Counted from the first letter of the stretch, positions 41,262-53,027 are shown. The stretch is 64,000 nt of DNA from Myxococcales bacterium (GCA_947483555.1 CANKMW010000020.1:35235-99234); one strand, 5' to 3'. Notes: generated by a model not told the origin, from the sequence alone. Numbers and translations: made by a program.

Positions 41262-44200
41262 CTAGAACGTGTACCGCATGCCGAAGCGCACCGAGAGGGG
41301 CGCCTGGCGAGCGTTCAGGTTGGCGAAGTTCTTGTTCACGGTCGGGGTCTCGTTGAGCTCGACGGCGAAGATCGGGTCGATGGTCTTCGAGTGCCGGACG
41401 TCGTTGGCGTCGCCGTTGATGATCGGGTTGGCGGCGTCACCGGTGTAGGTCTCGTCGGCATCGACCTCGTCCTGCGAGTTGAACAGGTTGAAGATGTCGA
41501 TGAAGCCCTCGATCGAGTTGGACTTGCCGATCTTCTTGCCGTACGTGGCCTTGATGTCCGCCGTGTACGTGAACGGCGAGCGACCCGCCGAACCACGGGC
41601 CTGGAGGAACGCCTCGTCAGCGCCGTACGACCAGCTGGCGGCCAGCGCGTTGTGCGGGATGCCCGACTGACCGCGCACGCTGGCGCCGAGCACCAGCAGA
41701 CCAGCCGCCTTGAAGTCGAACTGGTAGAAGCCATCGACCTTGAGCAGGTGCGGACGATCGAGCCCCGACGAACCGTAGCGGTTCGCCATCAGGTCGGGGA
41801 GATCGTACATCGAGGTCAGGTTGGGGTCGTCCTGGCCGGTCTCGGTGGAGAACAGACCGGGGAAGTTCCCCTTGGCGCGCGAGTAGGTGTACGAGGCCAG
41901 CAGCATCGCGTTCTTGGAGAAGCGCTGGTTCGCGGTCACGACGACCGCGTTGTAGCGGCGGATCGGCTTGTCGAACTCATCCACGCGGCTGAGCAGCGTG
42001 GCCCGGAACTCGTGCAGGTCGGCGAGCGCGTCGCCCTCGGGCGTGCCCAGCAGGCGCTCGGCATCGGCCTGGGCCTGCAGGTCGGCTGCGACGTCGTCGA
42101 AGCTCTCGCCCGGGTTGGTGATCAGGTAGTTGGTGCCGCCGTCGGTCGAGACGTCCTCGATGACCTGAGCCAGGTCGCGATAGACGTAGTTGATGCCCAT
42201 CTTGAAGTCGGCCATCAGCTCGTACTCGGCGCCGAGGATGAGCTCGTCGAGGTACTGACCGTCGAGCCCAGGCGAGATGTACGTGGTCGGGCCGCCGAAC
42301 TGGGTGCGCGCCTTGGTGGCGACCGTGCAGGCGTCGAGCGTGGTCTGGTCGAAGGCGTTGAGGGCGCCTGGGCAGCTCGCCGCCACGGCGCCAGCGGGGC
42401 GGGTGGTGACGCGGTTGAAGTTGATGATCTCGCCACCGAACGCGCGGACGTTGATGTCCATCGGCACGGTCTCGTAGAAGCGACCCCAGTGGGTGAACAG
42501 CTTGGCGCGACCCTCCTGGGTCGGGTCGAAGATGAGGCCGATGCGGGGCGCGATCTGGTTCTTCAGCTCGAACGCGACATCGGGGATGACCTCGCCCTCG
42601 ACCGAGAGCGTGCCCTTGACCTCATCGGCGGCGTATCCGGTCTGCTGCTCCCAGCGCAGGCCGGCGTTGACCGTCAGGTTGGGGCGGATCTGCCAGGAGT
42701 CCTGGAGGTAGGCGCCGAGGTTACGGTTGGCGGTGTTGGCGATCAGGCCCCGCTCGTCGGCGTGGCGGCACAGCGCCAGGCCGTTCACGCACGGCGCGTC
42801 GGCCATGGCCACGTCGGCCGGGTTCTCCGGATCGAGCGTCGGGTCGACGACCACGAAGCTGCGGAGGTCCCAGGCGCCGGGCTGGTCCGGCAAGGCGCGC
42901 GAACGGCGGGCCTGGGTCCACTGGCCGCTGCCGGTGTAGTAGCGGGCCGCGTCGTACTTGGTCAGCTCGGAGTCGAGACCCAGCTTGAACGTGTGGTGCC
43001 CGGCCAGCGCCACGCGCTGGGTCAAGGACGCGTTGATCGACGTGCGGGCATTGTCGAGCGTGTCGAGCGCGCCGACGCCGTTGGTGCTGTACGGCGCCGT
43101 GAATGGTAGCGGGCAGTTCACGAACGTCGGGTTCGCGTCGTTCATGGTGCCGTCTTCGCAACCCGCGAAGGCACCCGCGCCCTGGCTGTTCTCGAAGCCG
43201 GCCAGATCACTCAGGTTGCGATTCCACCCGAAGCGAATGTTCTTCTGGCTGAGGGAACCGTCGAAGTACGGCGTCTCGTGGTTGTAGTTGTAGTGGTACC
43301 CAGCGACCACGTCGATCTGGGTCTTGTTGTCGGCGAACTTCGACGACCACTTGGCGGCGGCGTCGTAGGCGCCGTCCGCGAAGGCGTAGAGCTGCGACGC
43401 GCGATCGCCGGTGACCCGGTAGAAGGCGCGATCATTCGATCGCGGATTGCCGAAGCCCGAGATCTGGAACTGGTGGTTCTGCGAGATCGCGGCGTTGATC
43501 TTGCCGGTGAAGAAGTGGGTCTTGGTCGTGGTCGACATCGGGCTGCGGCCCTGCTCGTCGAACACCTCGAACCCATTACTGTCGATGTCGACCTCGCCGT
43601 CACCGTCGGCATCGACGCGGGCGAGGGTGATGCGATCGAGCGTCGACTTGCGGACCGACGGGTTGTACCCGACGTGGAACCAGATCTTGTCCTTCTTGAT
43701 CGGACCGCCGACCTCGAAGCCGAGGTCGGTCGCGAAGTCGAGGTTGGTCTCGCTGGAGATCGAGACGCCGGCGCGCGCGATCGACTCGACGTCGGCGACC
43801 ATGCTACCAGGGGTGAAGTACGCGAACACCGAGCCCTTGAGCTCGTTGCTGCCCTGCTTGGTGATGACGTTGATCACGCCACCGGTCGAACGACCGAACT
43901 CGGCGTTGTAGCCGCCGGCGATGACCTCGGTCTCCTCGATGAACTCGTTGGGCAGGTTCGACGACTGGAAACCCTTGCCGGTATCCGTCGTGTTGATGCC
44001 CTCGATGATGTACGTGTTCTCGAGCGAGGTCGAACCGCCGAACGAGACCCCGTAGGTGTCGGCCGCGGTGCCCGCCGCGGTGCCGAGCACGGCACCGAAG
44101 GTGCGTCCGACCGGGATGCGGGTGGTGTACTCGTCGGTGATCGAGACGCCGATCTTGGTCGAGCCCTGATCGACGATGGGGGCGCGGCCCTCGAGCTCGA

Positions 44201-44576
44201 TGATCTCGGAGGTCTGCACCGAGGTATCGATGGGCACGCTGACGAACGCCTGCTTGCCCAGCTCGATGAGGACGTTGGGGCGCGTGAACTGCGCCTCGTT
44301 GTAGAACACCGTCATCAGGTAGATGCCGGGCGGCAGGTTGGTGATCGTGAACCCGCCGTTCTCGTCGGTGATCTCGGCCTGCTGCCCCTGGAGGGCCGGA
44401 CCCGAGACCACGACCGTGGCGCCGATGACCGCTTCCTTGCTGGACTTGTCGACGATGCGGCCGCGGACCGCGCCGGTCGTGCTGCTCTGCGCGAGCGCGA
44501 CGTTGGTGGTGATATTGATCGAAGCCCCTGCAAGGACCCCGACCGCCAGAGCGAATGAAATGCCGATGCGCTTCAT
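41262..44576 (-). CDS. TonB-dependent receptor, Oar-like
   Basis: 1104 residues. A signal peptide is at 1-29, a carboxypeptidase-regulatory-like beta-sandwich at about 36-115 (TGAVRGRIVDKSSKEAVIGA), a plug domain at about 125-260 (GGSTSLENTYIIEGINTTDT, then GGVINVITKQGSNE), and a 22-strand-type barrel ending in Phe (VRFGMRYTF). This layout matches Oar-type receptors of myxobacteria. The TonB box is not obvious, and the ligand is unknown. It starts 15 nt after the Ig-like lipoprotein gene, so the two are co-expressed and may form one surface complex. Confidence 0.88.
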   Translation of the reverse strand: MKRIGISFALAVGVLAGASINITTNVALAQSSTTGAVRGRIVDKSSKEAVIGATVVVSGPALQGQQAEITDENGGFTITNLPPGIYLMTVFYNEAQFTRPNVLIELGKQAFVSVPIDTSVQTSEIIELEGRAPIVDQGSTKIGVSITDEYTTRIPVGRTFGAVLGTAAGTAADTYGVSFGGSTSLENTYIIEGINTTDTGKGFQSSNLPNEFIEETEVIAGGYNAEFGRSTGGVINVITKQGSNELKGSVFAYFTPGSMVADVESIARAGVSISSETNLDFATDLGFEVGGPIKKDKIWFHVGYNPSVRKSTLDRITLARVDADGDGEVDIDSNGFEVFDEQGRSPMSTTTKTHFFTGKINAAISQNHQFQISGFGNPRSNDRAFYRVTGDRASQLYAFADGAYDAAAKWSSKFADNKTQIDVVAGYHYNYNHETPYFDGSLSQKNIRFGWNRNLSDLAGFENSQGAGAFAGCEDGTMNDANPTFVNCPLPFTAPYSTNGVGALDTLDNARTSINASLTQRVALAGHHTFKLGLDSELTKYDAARYYTGSGQWTQARRSRALPDQPGAWDLRSFVVVDPTLDPENPADVAMADAPCVNGLALCRHADERGLIANTANRNLGAYLQDSWQIRPNLTVNAGLRWEQQTGYAADEVKGTLSVEGEVIPDVAFELKNQIAPRIGLIFDPTQEGRAKLFTHWGRFYETVPMDINVRAFGGEIINFNRVTTRPAGAVAASCPGALNAFDQTTLDACTVATKARTQFGGPTTYISPGLDGQYLDELILGAEYELMADFKMGINYVYRDLAQVIEDVSTDGGTNYLITNPGESFDDVAADLQAQADAERLLGTPEGDALADLHEFRATLLSRVDEFDKPIRRYNAVVVTANQRFSKNAMLLASYTYSRAKGNFPGLFSTETGQDDPNLTSMYDLPDLMANRYGSSGLDRPHLLKVDGFYQFDFKAAGLLVLGASVRGQSGIPHNALAASWSYGADEAFLQARGSAGRSPFTYTADIKATYGKKIGKSNSIEGFIDIFNLFNSQDEVDADETYTGDAANPIINGDANDVRHSKTIDPIFAVELNETPTVNKNFANLNARQAPLSVRFGMRYTF

Positions 44577-44591
44577 GGTGGTGGCTTCCTT

Positions 44592-45893
44592 TCAGGGAAC
44601 GGTGAATCCGACCTCGAAGTCATCTTCGAAGTCGGCGGCGAACGCGCCGGGACCGCCGAACGACGCCGTGGCGTTGATCGTCAGAACGTAGTCGCCGGCA
44701 GCCAGCGTGGCGGTGGGGTTGATGGTGATGGTGTCGGCGGCCTGCGAGAACGCGAACGGCACCGCGGTACCAGCGGCGGTGGCGAGGCTGAGCTCGGCCG
44801 CGGTGACCGTGGCAGCGTCGAGCGCGCCGTTGAGGATGATCTCGATGTCGGCAGCGGCCATGTGGTCGTCGCCATCCGCGGGTACGGTCTCGACCACGCC
44901 GTAGGTGACCGAGAACCGCACCGGCTCGTCGGCGGTGAAGACGATGGTCCCGCCGTTGGCCTCGGTGAGGCTCGCGCCCATGGCGATCTTGGCGGTGAAG
45001 GTGCCGGGCAGGAAGTACGGGTCGCCGACGACCAGCAGGGTCTCGTCCACGCCGAAGTCGTTGAAGTCGAAGGCGATGACGTCGATGACCTGGTTGGCGT
45101 TGGCGCTGTCGGTGACGACGACGTCGGTGGCCGACACCGAGGCGTCGTCCATCGCGGCGTTGAACGAGTACGCGATCGGATCGTAGCCGCCAAGCACGGC
45201 GCGGTCGTCGACATCCTCGGCGTCCTCGGGCGAGACGGAGAGGAGCGCGAGGTCGGCGATCTTGAAGTCGACGTTGTTCTCGGTCGACGGCACGGCGTTG
45301 CCGCTCTTGTCGATGACGTTGGCGCCCATCGTCACCGTGCAGCTGGTGCCGGTCGGGAAGGTCAACGACGCCGGATCGGGCTGGAGGAGCAGCGACGGCC
45401 CGAGCGGGAACGTGGTCGCGTTGCCGTTGGGCACGTAGTAGCCGTCGTAGTCGACGGCGGTGGCGGTGGTGCCGCAGGTGAAGGTCACGGGCTGCGTGGT
45501 CGCCAGCGAGCCGACGCAGGCGCCCTCGTCGTCACAGTCGAGGGTCTCGACCCGATCGGGGTCGAGGAGCTCGTCGAACATGACGCGGATGGCGAAGCCA
45601 CGCGGATCGATGTCGTTGGCCGTGAAATCGGCGACCTCGTCGGGGCACACGATCTGGCCGCCGAGGATGGCGTCGATCACGAAGGACGGAGTCTTCGGGT
45701 CCCGGATGCCGCTCACGTACCGGCAATGGAACGGAAGCTCCTCGGAGGTGATCACCGACTGGCCCATGCCGACCAGAATCTCAGGCGGACCCTCGGGGCG
45801 AAGATCGGTCCGGATCGTGGGGTCACCGAAGCAACCTCCGACGACCAGTCCGAGTCCTAGCGCAAGGACTCCTTGCGTTTGGTAGCGCAGCAT
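44592..45893 (-). CDS. Lipoprotein with Ig-like (Big_5-type) domains
   Basis: 433 residues from ATG 45893, chosen for GGGAGG 7 nt upstream. GTG 45896 is an alternative. A lipobox is in VVGGCFGD. The mature protein opens with a region holding five Cys and then about three Ig-like domains of the Big_5 type (MFDELLDPDRVETL, YSFNAAMDDASVSATDVVVT and NGALDAATVTAAELSLATAA, each with the substitution-pattern Asp-Ala-x-Ser/Thr). It is probably a surface lipoprotein acting with the TonB receptor downstream. Confidence 0.7.
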   Translation of the reverse strand: MLRYQTQGVLALGLGLVVGGCFGDPTIRTDLRPEGPPEILVGMGQSVITSEELPFHCRYVSGIRDPKTPSFVIDAILGGQIVCPDEVADFTANDIDPRGFAIRVMFDELLDPDRVETLDCDDEGACVGSLATTQPVTFTCGTTATAVDYDGYYVPNGNATTFPLGPSLLLQPDPASLTFPTGTSCTVTMGANVIDKSGNAVPSTENNVDFKIADLALLSVSPEDAEDVDDRAVLGGYDPIAYSFNAAMDDASVSATDVVVTDSANANQVIDVIAFDFNDFGVDETLLVVGDPYFLPGTFTAKIAMGASLTEANGGTIVFTADEPVRFSVTYGVVETVPADGDDHMAAADIEIILNGALDAATVTAAELSLATAAGTAVPFAFSQAADTITINPTATLAAGDYVLTINATASFGGPGAFAADFEDDFEVGFTVP

Positions 45894-45927
45894 CACGGAG
45901 CCTCCCTCATAAGTGCTAAGTGCCCGC

Positions 45928-45947
45928 GGACGGGGTTGTTCCCGTCC
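45928..45947. promoter_or_regulatory. Leader hairpin upstream of the lipoprotein-receptor operon
   Basis: GGACGGG and CCCGTCC pair around a short T/G-rich loop, 35 nt before the ATG at 45893. Further upstream, TGTCGCAGGG (46006-46015) and CCCTGCGACA (46067-46076) form a perfect 10-bp inverted repeat around the likely promoter. They may be operators or leader structures. Confidence 0.35.
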
Positions 45948-46098
45948 TCGGTCGCGCCAGTCATCGCGCATCATCGGAGTAAAGGCAAGATCCCGGTCGC
46001 ACTCTTGTCGCAGGGATCACTGTCGAACGACACTGTAGTTCCGGTCAGTTGAGGAGCTACGCGACACCCTGCGACAGCCATGCGTGCGGCGACAAGGT

Positions 46099-46139
46099 CC
46101 CGAAAACAACCAAGGCGACCCTGACCGGGTCGCCTTGGT
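46099..46139 (-). terminator. Rho-independent terminator of recA
   Basis: On the minus strand a 13-bp perfect stem (ACCAAGGCGACCC with GGGTCGCCTTGGT, 46139-46109) around a 5-nt loop is followed by TGTTTTCGGG. A second hairpin, GCCGCACC/GGTGCGGC at 46151-46170, lies between it and the recA stop. Confidence 0.9.
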
Positions 46140-46180
46140 GAGTCGTCCACGCCGCACCTGCGGGTGCGGCTCTCCGGATG

Positions 46181-47395
<1,215 letters not shown>

Positions 47396-47422
47396 CGGTG
47401 CTCCCTCTCTATAGGAAGGACG

Positions 47423-48145
47423 TCATTTCCAGCCGTCATCGCTGCCGGGTGATGCGTCCAGTGGGGCCGGTTGTACGGGTTCGCTCTGACGCTGGAGCGC
47501 TGAAATCGGGCCCGAAATGGGCACGTGGCGCACTGGCCGGTAGATGGAACCTTCTGGTTTTGTTACGCTTTCAAACAAGACCACCGAATCGCACCTGGTC
47601 TCACTGAACACCTGTTCCGCGAACGGAAGCAGCACGTGGTCGACGTTCGTGGGCTCCCGCAAGCGCGCCAGCGTGACGTGGGGATGGAACGCCCGCCGCT
47701 CGGGTGCGAAGCCGAGCGGGACCAGCTCGTGTTCGAGGGCGCGGGCCAGGGTGGCCAGCGCGCCGCCATCCTCGACACCGGCCCACACCACCGTGGCCTT
47801 CGCGATGCTGGCGAACGCCCCCAGCCGCTCGGCGCGGAAGCGCAGGCTGGTCATCTTGACGCTCGCCACGGCGCGGCGGATCGCCAGGTCGATCGCAGGC
47901 ACCGCCTCCCGCCGGGTCCAGCCCAGGTAGCGCAGCGTCACGTGGTACGTGGTCGGCGGCAGCCAGCGCAGCGCCACCTGCTGGGCGGTCGCGCGCCGCG
48001 CCAGCGACTCGCACGTGGCGGCCAGCTCGCCGGCCACGGCGGCCGCGACCGGCACACCCACGAACAGCCGAGCGCCGTCGGTCGGCGACGGGATCGTGGC
48101 GTCGCGCGGCTCGCGCGGCTCGGGCGGATCGATCGGTTCGCTCAC
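47423..48145 (-). CDS. thpR: RNA 2',3'-cyclic phosphodiesterase (ThpR/LigT)
   Basis: 240 residues from the GTG that overlaps the cinA stop (GTGA). It is a 2H phosphoesterase with both HxT motifs: YHVTLRYLG and FHPHVTLARL. An extra 25-residue Pro-rich N-terminus precedes the fold (start of domain LFVGVPV). The family opens 2',3'-cyclic phosphates and can ligate tRNA halves in vitro. The cellular role is unclear. Coupling to cinA and recA suggests a link with damage or competence functions. Confidence 0.85.
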   Translation of the reverse strand: MSEPIDPPEPREPRDATIPSPTDGARLFVGVPVAAAVAGELAATCESLARRATAQQVALRWLPPTTYHVTLRYLGWTRREAVPAIDLAIRRAVASVKMTSLRFRAERLGAFASIAKATVVWAGVEDGGALATLARALEHELVPLGFAPERRAFHPHVTLARLREPTNVDHVLLPFAEQVFSETRCDSVVLFESVTKPEGSIYRPVRHVPISGPISALQRQSEPVQPAPLDASPGSDDGWK

Positions 48146-49401
48146 CGGCCACCTCCGATCGCCTTGCGGATCAGATCGAGCGCCCACCACGACGCCAGCA
48201 CCCGGACCTGATCGCGCGCCCCTGGCCACTGCAGTCGGAACGTTCGCGCGGCGGCATCGCCGGGGCCATCGACGGCGAGCCACACCGTGCCGACCGGCTT
48301 GTCGGCGGTGCCGCCGCCCGGACCGGCGATGCCGGTGACGGCGACGCCGAGATCTGCGCCGGTCCGCGCCCGCACGCCGCGCGCCATCTCGATCGCCACC
48401 GCCTCGCTCACGGCGCCGTGCGCGGCGAGGGAGTCGAGCGCGACGCCGAGCTGCCGCACCTTCTCGTCGTTGGCGTACACGATCGCGCCACCGACGAAGT
48501 AACCCGACGATCCCGGCAGCTCGGTGAGCAGCGCGCCGACCATGCCGCCGGTGCACGACTCGGCCACCGCGACCCGGTGGCCGGCGGCCAGCAGCGCCCG
48601 GCCGAGGACCAGCGGCAGCGCGTCCTCGCCGAGGCCATAGATCCACGGGCCCACCCGCGCCCGCAGCTCGGCGTCGAGCGCAGCCAGGCGGGTGGCCGCG
48701 GCCGCACCGTCCGGATCGCGGACGACCAGCTTGACCAGCACCTCGGGGAACTTGACCTGATAGTGGATGGTCGCCCCCGGCACGCCGTCGGCGAGACCAC
48801 GCAGCGCCTCGGACAGCTGGGATTCGGCGCGGCCGAAGATGCGGTAGACGCAGCGCGCGATGTGGGGCGCCGTGCCGTGGCCGCGGCGCAGCTCGTCGAC
48901 GCGAGCGCCGAGGCCGGCCTCCCAGATGGCGTGGATCTCGCGCGGAAAGCCGGGCAGGCACACCACCGGGACGGCCCCGAACGCGACCTCGAAGCCCGGC
49001 GCCAGACCGGCGGGGTTGGGGTGGACACGGGCCCCGGTCGGGATCCGCGTCTGGCGCAGGTTCACCTCCGAGACCACGCGGCCGCGGGACGCCATGAACA
49101 TCTCGAGCCGGGCCCGGGCGGTCTCGTCGATGGAGATCGGCACGCCGGCGGCCGCCGCGACGACATCGCACGTCAGGTCGTCCTCGGTCGGCCCGAGGCC
49201 GCCCGACGCGATCACCAGATCGACGCGCGCGGTTGCCGTCGCCAGCGCGGCGCGCAGGTCGGCCTCGTCGTCGCGGCAGCTGGTCATCCAGCGCACGGTG
49301 ACGTCGAGATCCCACAGCCGCGCCGCCAGCCACGCAGAGTTGCTGTCGACGATCTCACCGCGGGTGAGCTCGTCGCCGATGGTCAAGATCTCGGCAAACA
49401 C
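48142..49401 (-). CDS. cinA: CinA-like protein (NMN deamidase / damage-inducible)
   Basis: 419 residues from GTG 49401. GTG 49410 is also open, but 49401 gives MFAEILTIGDEL, matching the usual CinA N-terminus. It also lies 7 nt after a TAGAGT box. The N-terminal MoCF-biosynthesis-like domain has GGLGPTEDDLT. The C-terminal deamidase domain has AESCTGGM and GIAGPGGGTADKPVGTVW. It converts NMN to NaMN in pyridine-nucleotide recycling, and some members have ADP-ribose pyrophosphatase activity. It is the first gene of the operon with thpR and recA. Confidence 0.9.
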   Translation of the reverse strand: MFAEILTIGDELTRGEIVDSNSAWLAARLWDLDVTVRWMTSCRDDEADLRAALATATARVDLVIASGGLGPTEDDLTCDVVAAAAGVPISIDETARARLEMFMASRGRVVSEVNLRQTRIPTGARVHPNPAGLAPGFEVAFGAVPVVCLPGFPREIHAIWEAGLGARVDELRRGHGTAPHIARCVYRIFGRAESQLSEALRGLADGVPGATIHYQVKFPEVLVKLVVRDPDGAAAATRLAALDAELRARVGPWIYGLGEDALPLVLGRALLAAGHRVAVAESCTGGMVGALLTELPGSSGYFVGGAIVYANDEKVRQLGVALDSLAAHGAVSEAVAIEMARGVRARTGADLGVAVTGIAGPGGGTADKPVGTVWLAVDGPGDAAARTFRLQWPGARDQVRVLASWWALDLIRKAIGGGR

Positions 49402-49408
49402 GGTCGCC

Positions 49409-49414
49409 ACTCTA
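49409..49414 (-). promoter_or_regulatory. -10 box TAGAGT, leaderless type
   Basis: On the minus strand TAGAGT ends 7 nt before GTG 49401 of cinA. It would start the cinA-thpR-recA transcript at the start codon. Confidence 0.45.
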
Positions 49415-49453
49415 CCAAGCTGCGGCGACCGCTTGCGAATCCGGGCGGTTGAG

Positions 49454-49483
49454 TTGACGCGGCTTTCGCCGCCAACCTATTCT
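49454..49483 (+). promoter_or_regulatory. Sigma70-like promoter of the PP2C gene
   Basis: TTGACG (49454-49459) and TATTCT (49478-49483) are spaced by 18 bp. The spacer holds GCGGC/GCCGC as a small inverted repeat. The predicted start is about 35 nt before the ATG at 49525. Confidence 0.6.
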
Positions 49484-49524
49484 CTTGTCGTGGGAATCCT
49501 GTCCCCCCGTTCGCCGCGCCCATC

Positions 49525-50292
<768 letters not shown>

Positions 50293-50333
50293 TCTGCCGG
50301 CTCGACCGTTGTGACCGAATGACTCCGGCGCGC

Positions 50334-50339
50334 TAGGAT
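50334..50339 (+). promoter_or_regulatory. -10 box TAGGAT, leaderless type
   Basis: TAGGAT ends 7 nt before the ATG at 50347. TTGTGA at 50309 is a possible -35 with a 19-bp spacer. Confidence 0.45.
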
Positions 50340-50346
50340 CTCGCCC

Positions 50347-50853
50347 ATGCCTCGTTACGCCGTCGGCACTGGCTCGTCCCTGGTGGTGAAGGCGCGCTCG
50401 AGCGTCCACGACACCAGGACGGTGTGGAGCTCGGTCACCGGCGACGTGACCGCCGACCCGGCGACGCTGGCGGTGACCGGCGCGACCGCGACCTTCACGG
50501 TCGACATGACGAAGTTCGACGCCGGCGACTTCCTCAAGAACCGGAAGTTGCGCAAGGACTTCGACATGGACGGCAACCCGCAGGCGACGTTCACGCTGAC
50601 CGGCTTGCGCGACGTGGTCGGCGACGGCGGCCGCTTTCGCGCCACCGCCGACGGCGTGCTGCGCTGGCGTGGCCGCGACGTGCCGCTGGTCGTCGCCGGC
50701 GAGGGCACGCTCGACGGCACCCGGCTGGCAGCGACCGGGCGCTTCGAGCTCGACATCAAGCGGCTCGGGATGGCGGCGCCGCGGTTCCTGATGTTCAAGA
50801 TGGAGGACGACGTGACGGTCGAGGTGACGCTGGTGGGGACGGTGCGGCCGTGA
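50347..50853 (+). CDS. YceI-like lipocalin-fold protein
   Basis: 168 residues. The YceI pattern is visible: the opening strand with SSVHDT, then [20 protein letters not shown] followed by [11 protein letters not shown], then a second beta half with RGRDVPLVV. YceI proteins are eight-stranded barrels that bind isoprenoids or amphiphiles. Most are periplasmic, but no signal peptide is visible here, so it may act in the cytoplasm. It overlaps the next gene by 4 nt (GTGA). Confidence 0.75.
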   Translation: MPRYAVGTGSSLVVKARSSVHDTRTVWSSVTGDVTADPATLAVTGATATFTVDMTKFDAGDFLKNRKLRKDFDMDGNPQATFTLTGLRDVVGDGGRFRATADGVLRWRGRDVPLVVAGEGTLDGTRLAATGRFELDIKRLGMAAPRFLMFKMEDDVTVEVTLVGTVRP

Positions 50854-51341
50854 ACACGGCCCGGGGGGCGGCCGGCCTGGTCGCGGGTCTGGTCGCCAGC
50901 CTGGCGGGCGGATGTGAGCGCAAGCAGCAGCCGGCCGGGATCGGCCCGTACCACGTGCAGAAGCTGACGCTGGCCAAGGCCCCCGGCCGTTGCGATCCGA
51001 CCGATCTGCCCGACGGCCGCAAAGGCACCTGGTGTTACGCCCAGCCCAAGATCGGCGTCGCCGGCATGAACGCCGACGTCGATCTGTACTTCGGCAGCAC
51101 CGATCCGTCGTCCAAGGTGATCGAGATCCAGCTCCAGATCCGGGCCTGCAAGCCAGGTCCGCTGGCGATGTGGCTGAAGACCAACTTCGGCGCCCCGGTC
51201 GAGGAGCGGGCGACGAAGACGTTCTGGGAGAACGCCAACGTGTACGTGGTGGGCGAGCTGCCGTCGGAGTCGGGGCGGTGCCTGGTGCGGGTGTTGCCGC
51301 GGACGGAGACGGCGGAGTACGAGCGGTTGCGGCAGCCGTAG
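50850..51341 (+). CDS. Small lipoprotein of unknown function
   Basis: 163 residues from GTG 50850, overlapping the YceI stop. A signal ends in the lipobox LAGGCERK. The mature part of about 140 residues has three more Cys (GRCDPTD, TWCYA and RACKPG) and a Cys near the C-terminus, so two disulfides are possible. It is translationally coupled to the YceI-like gene and probably works with it at the envelope. No family is recognised. Confidence 0.6.
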   Translation: MNTARGAAGLVAGLVASLAGGCERKQQPAGIGPYHVQKLTLAKAPGRCDPTDLPDGRKGTWCYAQPKIGVAGMNADVDLYFGSTDPSSKVIEIQLQIRACKPGPLAMWLKTNFGAPVEERATKTFWENANVYVVGELPSESGRCLVRVLPRTETAEYERLRQP

Positions 51342-51372
51342 GCGGCGGGCGGGCGCGGCGGGCGGCGGGAGG

Positions 51373-52395
51373 CTACCAGGCCCGCGCCGCGGCCCAGTCG
51401 GTCGCGAACTGTGCCGTTGCCGGTGCGGCCGCCGTGCCCTCGCGCACGAACACGCCGATCTCGCGGTTGTCGCGCAACGACGTCGACGACATGTTGTGCG
51501 ACCCGATCAGCGCCACGCCGTCGGCGACCAGCATCTTGGCGTGCACCGTCGGCGTCGCCAGCACGCGGACCGGGACGCCGGCGCCCTTGAGCGTGTCGGC
51601 GGTGGTCGCGTTCTCGCTCATGTCGACCGGATCGGCGAGCAAGACCCGCACCGCGACCCCGCGGGTGTGGGCCTGGATGATCGCGCCCCGGACCGCCGAA
51701 TCCGAGATGTAGAACAGCTCGGCGTCGAGGGTGGTCATCGCCGCCGCGATGAACCCGAGCACCCGGCTGCGGGCGTCGCCGGTCGTGACCACCAGCCGGG
51801 TGCAACCGATGGCCACCGCCTGTCCGGCCCAGTCGGCGGCGAAGATCACACCCAGGTCGGCGACATCGTCGGGGTCGCGATCGATCACCGCGTAGTTGCG
51901 CTGATCGTCGAAGCCCGAGACCGTGAAGTTACCCGACAGGATGAAGGCGATGCCGGCGTCGAGCACCAGGTACTTGGCGTGGGCGTTGGGGAAGGTGGTG
52001 GACGCCAGCCGGACCTCGACCCCGCCGGCTTCGAGGCGCGACCGCGTCGACGCGGCCCCGACCTGAGCGCCGTCGAGGATCACGCGCACCGGCGCACCGC
52101 GACGGTCGGCGGCGATCAGGCGATCGGCGATGCGGTCGACGGTGAACGTGTACATGTGGACGTCGATCGACGTCGACGCGGCGTCGATGGCGGCGACCAC
52201 CCGCTCTTCGAGCGCCTGCGCGCCGCTGCCGGGCCCGACGATGACCTCGGGCGGCTGGGGTCGCGGCGCCGCCGGATCGCACGTCGCGCCATCACCGGCG
52301 GCGTCGATCGGCGCGCCGTCGCCGCCGGCGTCGTCACCGCCACACGCCCCGACGCCAGCCGCGAACACCGCGACCGCGGTGAGCGTCGCGCGCAC
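51373..52395 (-). CDS. Phospholipase D-like lipoprotein
   Basis: 340 residues from GTG 52395. Earlier frames add a Pro/Arg-rich stretch. A lipobox is at GVGACGGD. Two HKD motifs mark a complete PLD active site: HAKYLVLDAGIAFILSGNFT and HAKMLVADGVALIGSHNMSS. Such two-HKD proteins hydrolyse phosphodiester bonds in phospholipids or nucleic acid. Export and the lipid anchor suggest an envelope or extracellular substrate. The next gene upstream on the strand is fur, 39 nt away, and the two might be co-transcribed. Confidence 0.82.
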   Translation of the reverse strand: MRATLTAVAVFAAGVGACGGDDAGGDGAPIDAAGDGATCDPAAPRPQPPEVIVGPGSGAQALEERVVAAIDAASTSIDVHMYTFTVDRIADRLIAADRRGAPVRVILDGAQVGAASTRSRLEAGGVEVRLASTTFPNAHAKYLVLDAGIAFILSGNFTVSGFDDQRNYAVIDRDPDDVADLGVIFAADWAGQAVAIGCTRLVVTTGDARSRVLGFIAAAMTTLDAELFYISDSAVRGAIIQAHTRGVAVRVLLADPVDMSENATTADTLKGAGVPVRVLATPTVHAKMLVADGVALIGSHNMSSTSLRDNREIGVFVREGTAAAPATAQFATDWAAARAW

Positions 52396-52433
52396 CCAGC
52401 TCGTCTGACCGCCGCTGGGGCACGATGATCGGG

Positions 52434-52934
<501 letters not shown>

Positions 52935-52980
52935 TTTCCCTGTAACCGCCTGAACGTCAACACACAATCCCCACCCGGGC

Positions 52981-52986
52981 ATTATC
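52981..52986 (-). promoter_or_regulatory. Extended -10 (TCTGATAAT) for fur
   Basis: GATAAT on the minus strand lies 46 nt before the fur ATG, preceded by TCT. No good -35 is seen. Divergent xseB shares this 93-bp region. Confidence 0.35.
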
Positions 52987-53014
52987 AGAAGTGATCCCGC
53001 CGGCCGTGTCCGTG

Positions 53015-53020
53015 TATCAT
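53015..53020 (+). promoter_or_regulatory. -10 box TATCAT before xseB
   Basis: TATCAT ends 7 nt before ATG 53028. GGAGG lies in the interval. It favours 53028 over ATG 53019, which overlaps the box. Confidence 0.4.
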
Positions 53021-53027
53021 GGAGGCC

